Assembly: GCF_008087085.1 (NCBI RefSeq)
Contig: NZ_VIYJ01000007.1
Span: 186,001 to 250,000 of the forward strand
DNA: 64,000 bases
From: Nocardioides rubriscoriae
GTDB taxonomy: Bacteria; Actinomycetota; Actinomycetes; Propionibacteriales; Nocardioidaceae
Direction: 5' to 3'
This document shows positions 60,721-64,000 of the stretch, piece by piece. The position numbers and the translations under genes were made by a program. The notes under the pieces are model-generated. The model was not told where the DNA came from, made no database searches, and saw nothing but the letters and a program-made list of their open reading frames with translations. Position 1 is the first letter of the stretch; the number at the start of each line of letters is the position of its first letter.

Positions 60721-61839
60721 GTGGACTTCGTCGAACCGGCCTACGGCCGCCGGTCGCTGGCCGACGTGCTGCCCGCGGTCGCCCGGGCCCTCGGCGCGCG
60801 GGTCGGCGTGCCGCCCTCGGGCCTCGAGCTGCCCGACGCGGCGTCGTACGTCGTGTTCCTGGTCGACGGGCTGGGCGCGCGGCTGCTCGAGAGGCACGCC
60901 CACGCCGCGCCGTACCTCTCGGGGCTGCTGGCCTCCTCCGGCGGGCCCGGCACGGCCGGGGTGCCGTCGACGACGGCCACGAGCCTGACCTCGCTGGGCA
61001 CGGGGCTGACCCCCGGCGCCCACGGCCTGGTGGGGTTCACCGCGCGGATCCCCGGCACCGACAAGCTGCTCAACCACCTGTTCTGGGACGCCGACGTCGA
61101 CCCGCTCGAGTGGCAGCCGCACCCCACGGCGTTCGCGACGCTGGCCGCGGCCGGTGTCTCGGTCACCGTGGTCAACAAGCGCGAGTTCCGGGGGTCCGGC
61201 CTGACGGTCGCCTCGAGCCGCGGCGGCGACTTCGTCGGCGCCGACAAGGTGGGGGAGCGCATCGCCGCCGCCGTGACGGCCTCGACGACCCGGCCCTCGA
61301 TGACCTACCTCTACGACAGCGACCTCGACTGGACCGGCCACCGGTGGGGCGTCGCCTCGAGCCAGTGGCTCCAGCAGCTCGCCATGGTCGACGCCGAGGC
61401 CGAGCAGCTGCGCGAGGCCCTGCCCGCAGACACCCGGCTGGTCGTCGTCGCCGACCACGGCATGGTCGACTCACCCGACGCGAGCCGCATCGACGTCGAC
61501 GAGCACGCCGAGCTGCTCGACGGGGTCGCGCTCCTGGGTGGGGAGGCCCGTTTCCGCCACCTCTACTGCCGCAGCGGGGCCGTCGACGACGTCCTGACCT
61601 CCTGGACCGCCGTGCTCGGCGACCGGGCCACGGTGCTCACCCGCGGCGACGCGATCCGTCGCGGGTGGTTCGGGCCGGTCGACGCCCGGGTCCTGCCCAG
61701 GCTCGGCGACGTCGTCGTCGCCTGCGACGGCGACCTCGGCATCTTCTCCACCGAGCGCTTCGCCTACGAGAAGACCCTCGTGGGCCTGCACGGCTCCCTG
61801 ACCCCCGACGAGATGCTCATCCCGGTCCTGGTCGACTGA
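60721..61839 (+). CDS. Type I phosphodiesterase/nucleotide pyrophosphatase-like (alkaline phosphatase superfamily)
   Basis: The 372-residue protein has the metal-binding Asp in V-F-L-V-D-G-L-G-A-R (about 43-52), the nucleophile Thr in S-T-T-A-T-S-L-T-S-L near 85, D-S-D-L-D-W-T-G-H-R (about 199-208) and V-V-A-D-H-G-M-V (about 242-249), the ligand set of nucleotide pyrophosphatase/phosphodiesterases. It lacks a signal peptide, so it would act in the cytoplasm. GTG 60721 follows the DUF5998 stop closely and implies co-translation. Confidence 0.88.
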   Translation: MDFVEPAYGRRSLADVLPAVARALGARVGVPPSGLELPDAASYVVFLVDGLGARLLERHAHAAPYLSGLLASSGGPGTAGVPSTTATSLTSLGTGLTPGAHGLVGFTARIPGTDKLLNHLFWDADVDPLEWQPHPTAFATLAAAGVSVTVVNKREFRGSGLTVASSRGGDFVGADKVGERIAAAVTASTTRPSMTYLYDSDLDWTGHRWGVASSQWLQQLAMVDAEAEQLREALPADTRLVVVADHGMVDSPDASRIDVDEHAELLDGVALLGGEARFRHLYCRSGAVDDVLTSWTAVLGDRATVLTRGDAIRRGWFGPVDARVLPRLGDVVVACDGDLGIFSTERFAYEKTLVGLHGSLTPDEMLIPVLVD

Positions 61840-62210
61840 GTCGGGGGCGATCTGCTTCGCCGTGATCGTGTCGTCGGCGATCTGGGCCGCGGTGATGGAG
61901 GCGGCCACCAGGTCGACGGCGCTCACCGATCCGTCCGCGAGGTCGACCCCGGTCACCGAGCCGTCCTTGAGCCGGCTGGAGTCCACCGCGCCGGCGACGA
62001 GGTCGGCCAGCCCTACCGTGCCGTTCTTGATCTTGATCGAGGTGACCGCACGGAAACCCACGTCGACGGTCTTCACCTGGCCGTTGACGATGTCCTGGGA
62101 CCGGATCGTGTTGGCGGTGTACGCCGTGCCCGTCCCGGTGGCACGAGCAGCGCGAGGGCCGGGCAGGTGTTGGCGAAGGTGACGTGGCGGAGCAGGCGGG
62201 GAGTGGACAT
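61840..62210 (-). pseudogene. Remnant of a secreted actinobacterial repeat protein
   Basis: The ATG at 62210 begins M-S-T-P-R-L-L-R-H-V-T-F-A-N, as in a family of secreted proteins with tandem V-K-x-x-D-L/I-x-x-G-A/S-V-T repeats. The frame breaks near 62140 and continues in another frame as G-T-G-T-A-Y-T-A-N-T-I-R-S-Q-D-I-V-N-G with repeats S-V-T-G-V-D-L-A-D-G-S-V. The 3' end is lost at 61840, where it meets the stop of the upstream phosphodiesterase gene. A frameshift plus truncation shows decay. Confidence 0.7.
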
Positions 62211-62320
62211 GTCGTGATGCTCGCGATGCTGGCGAGGCCGAGGAGGGACACGATCGGGTCATCTCCGCCTGGTCCTCGACGGAGCCGAGCCGGGCTCGCC
62301 CAGTGCGACCAGCCCGACCC

Positions 62321-62348
62321 CACGGGGTCGAGGAGGTCGCCGCGACCG
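62321..62348 (+). repeat. REP-like unit, partial
   Basis: A partial unit beginning CACGGGGTCGAGGAGGTCG and followed closely by the next copy in the same orientation. Confidence 0.5.
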
Positions 62349-62353
62349 CAGCA

Positions 62354-62393
62354 CACGGTGGTCCAGGAGGTCGCCCGCGACCGTCTCGAGACC
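62354..62393 (+). repeat. REP-like unit
   Basis: Unit running from CACGGTGGTCCAGG to GTCTCGAGACC, with a central palindromic G/C core. Confidence 0.6.
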
Positions 62394-62443
62394 CCTGCCA
62401 ACCGCAGCCGACGTGGGCGGCCTGCACTGGGCCCTGCGGCCGG

Positions 62444-62486
62444 GGTGGTTTCGTGACGGCCGCGGGCGACCTCCTCAACCTCCGTG
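62444..62486 (-). repeat. REP-like unit, inverted orientation
   Basis: A 43-bp unit in the opposite orientation to the preceding two; it differs at one position from the copy at 62519-62561. Confidence 0.7.
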
Positions 62487-62518
62487 GGGCCCGGTCGTCG
62501 TACGAGGTCGTGTGGCCG

Positions 62519-62561
62519 GGTGGTTTCGTGACGGCCGCGGGCGGCCTCCTCAACCTCCGTG
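62519..62561 (-). repeat. REP-like unit, near-identical second inverted copy
   Basis: Forty-two of 43 bases match the copy at 62444-62486, implying recent duplication or gene conversion. Confidence 0.75.
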
Positions 62562-62659
62562 TGGTGCGGCCTGCTCGACGGGACGGTGGGGTGGGGTGAG
62601 GACCGCTGGGCGTGCCGGTGACCCCGCTGTGGTGGTGGTGGGCGGGGTCTTTGGGGCGG

Positions 62660-63928
62660 TCAGGGTTGTCGGCGCGATGGGCGGGGTGGGCGGAGTGTGG
62701 GGGGCCTGCGGTCGACGAGGTAGGTGGCGCCGGTGGGGCTGGTCCAGTGGTAGAGCCCGGGGCGGAGCATGACGTAGCGCCAGCGGGAGTGGGTCTTGGC
62801 TCGGTGGTGGCGCCTGCAGAGCATGGCGAGGTTGTGCGCTGACGTGGGCCCGCCGGCGGTGAACGGGATGATGTGGTCGAGGTCGACGCGGCGCCTGGTG
62901 CAGCCGGGGAACACGCAGGTGTGGTCCCTGAGGCGTACGAGCTCACGGATGGCGTCGGTGGGCTCGTAGGCCTCGGTGACCGGGTCTGTGGCGAGGTCGA
63001 CGACGGGTTTGACGGTGACCTTGGTGCCGGCTTGTTGGCACCAGGCGCGGATCTGCTGGATGAGGACCGGGGACCAGGTGTTGTCCAGGAACCCGGGCAG
63101 GTCGGGGTGCTCGGCGTCGAGATGCGCGTACAACGTGACCCCACGCCCAGTGCCACTGGTGATCTCGCCGGTGAGCAGGTCGAGGGCGAGCTGTTGGCGG
63201 CCCATCTCACCCAGGGCCTGGGAGCGGCGGACGTCCAACGACTCGGTGGACCCGAGGTCGGCCAGCGCCTGGGCCCCGTTCTTGAGCGCGGCGTCGAGGT
63301 CGATCGCGTCGGCCAAGTCGAGGGTGGCGGTCATCTCGACGGTGCCCGACGTCGAAGCGTCGCCGAGGTGGACGTCGGCGTGACGGTGCTCGGCGGCCTT
63401 CTTGCGGCGGCGTTCGGCTTCGTCGGGGTCGTGCTTGGCCCGCGCGGCGTCGACGGCCCGGTCGACCTGCGCCCAGGAGCAGGTGTGCAGGAACGGGGCG
63501 ATGTCCTTGTCCACGTCAGTGGCACCAACCGCAGGCAGGGACATCGTGTGCTCGGCGACGCGGAACGCCTTCCACACCGCCACCTCGAGCTTGACCACGC
63601 GTGCGTACAGCCGTGGGAGGCGGTAGCGCAGCTCCAACGCCTTGCCGAGGTAGGCCAGGCCGCCGTCGGTCGACATGCCCAGCGACAGGGCGAGGTCGAG
63701 GGCGGCGTACTCGCCGATCACGGGGCAGCCGGGGCCGCCCAGGTGCAGGGCGGGTTCTTCCATGGGGTCGAGCAGTGCTGCGGTCTCAGCAGGGGCAGCG
63801 GTGTTGACCGCCGCCCAGTCGAGGACCGCGTTGAGGGTCTGGACCTGGACGCGGGAGTCCTCGTCGCGGCTCGCGCGCACGGACTCGAGCAGCGGGTCGC
63901 TGCTCGGGGTCCGGGTGCGGGTGCTCAT
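62660..63928 (-). CDS. DUF222 domain HNH endonuclease-like protein
   Basis: The 422-residue protein has a DUF222 N-terminal domain (about 20-330) and a C-terminal HNH motif: C-V-F-P-G-C-T-R-R-R-V-D-L-D-H near residues 333-347, then N-L-A-M-L-C-R-R-H-H (Cys-His zinc ligands and catalytic His). Multicopy DUF222-HNH genes are common in actinobacteria and may be mobile or toxin-like, but no effector or target is known. ATG 63928 lies six bases after TAGAAT. The gene sits next to repeats and a decayed gene, consistent with a variable spot. Confidence 0.88.
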   Translation of the reverse strand: MSTRTRTPSSDPLLESVRASRDEDSRVQVQTLNAVLDWAAVNTAAPAETAALLDPMEEPALHLGGPGCPVIGEYAALDLALSLGMSTDGGLAYLGKALELRYRLPRLYARVVKLEVAVWKAFRVAEHTMSLPAVGATDVDKDIAPFLHTCSWAQVDRAVDAARAKHDPDEAERRRKKAAEHRHADVHLGDASTSGTVEMTATLDLADAIDLDAALKNGAQALADLGSTESLDVRRSQALGEMGRQQLALDLLTGEITSGTGRGVTLYAHLDAEHPDLPGFLDNTWSPVLIQQIRAWCQQAGTKVTVKPVVDLATDPVTEAYEPTDAIRELVRLRDHTCVFPGCTRRRVDLDHIIPFTAGGPTSAHNLAMLCRRHHRAKTHSRWRYVMLRPGLYHWTSPTGATYLVDRRPPTLRPPRPSRRQP

Positions 63929-63934
63929 GGGTTC

Positions 63935-63940
63935 ATTCTA
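63935..63940 (-). promoter_or_regulatory. Leaderless -10 (TAGAAT) for the DUF222-HNH gene
   Basis: TAGAAT on the minus strand ends six bases before ATG 63928. Confidence 0.65.
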
Positions 63941-64000
63941 CGCCCGGTTGCGCATATTCGACAGTGTGATCGACGGGTTGGTGGATGGGTTTTCGAGGGT

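Larger units (their letters stand above)
62211..62659. other. 449-bp gene-free region rich in REP-like palindromes
   Basis: No gene is supported. The stretch holds the four related repeat units listed separately (62321-62561) in two orientations. Confidence 0.6.

Overview
The window reads as chromosomal DNA of a very high-GC actinobacterium, most likely Nocardioides or another member of the Nocardioidaceae. The evidence is a near-uniform G/C third codon position, many GTG starts, GTGA/ATGA stop-start overlaps, an AftD-like arabinofuranosyltransferase, an LprG/P55-type lipoprotein-exporter pair, two RpoD-family sigma factors, actinobacterial families (DUF7455, DUF5998, DUF4192, DUF3068, DUF222-HNH) and dispersed palindromic repeats. 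No rRNA, tRNA, CRISPR, phage or transposase was seen. The leftmost gene is cut by the window edge.

Layout. 1-12155 is a cell-envelope glycan region: a flippase (minus strand), three consecutive large GT-C-like membrane proteins (the first AftD-like), a 43-residue membrane peptide resembling DUF2613, GT2 and GT4 glycosyltransferases and a DUF3068/PorA-like protein. 12272-15542 (minus) is a tightly overlapping four-gene unit: a protein with ten decapeptide repeats, two SAM methyltransferases and a condensation-fold acyltransferase-like protein. 15575-18577 holds a lipoprotein, an APH-like kinase and rpsA. 18696-26963 carries a GlxA/AraC regulator, an SGNH hydrolase, a TetR/acyl-CoA synthetase operon divergent from an NAD(P)-binding protein across two matching operators, coaE and an MFS exporter. 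27060-30363 has a group-2 sigma factor, preceded by a sigma-R/sigma-H-type promoter, and an S9 peptidase. 30437-33486 is a GNAT-pxpABC (5-oxoprolinase) operon. 33473-41258 holds dinB, DUF4192, a glutamate-cysteine ligase-like enzyme, a stress protein, a hydrolase and an HhH protein. 41442-54338 contains the primary sigma factor, a frameshifted EamA transporter, DUF7455, parE, a metalloprotease, carbonic anhydrase, the MFS/LprG pair and parC. 54473-61839 has an unknown helical protein plus lipoprotein downstream of a 26-bp perfect palindrome, a Pat-like GNAT/acyl-CoA synthetase fusion, a LysE exporter, DUF5998 and a phosphodiesterase. The right end holds a decayed repeat protein, a cluster of REP-like palindromes and a DUF222-HNH gene.

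Regulatory reading. At nineteen genes a -10-like hexamer (mostly TAnnnT, otherwise CAnnnT or GAnnnT) lies exactly 6 nt before the start codon, and at four more it lies 7 nt away. These genes are therefore predicted to be transcribed without a leader. They include parC, coaE, carbonic anhydrase and dinB. Genes inside operons instead use stop-start overlaps, and others (the group-2 sigma gene, the GT2 gene, the primary sigma gene) have clear Shine-Dalgarno sites. Strong GC-rich hairpins without T-tracts follow the envelope cluster, rpsA, both sigma genes, the EamA remnant and DUF7455.

The least explained elements are the decapeptide-repeat/methyltransferase/acyltransferase operon, the 54473-56655 pair with its palindrome, and the mini-protein whose promoter appears to lie in a degenerate tail of a GT-C gene. 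All calls come from reading the sequence; no database search was possible.
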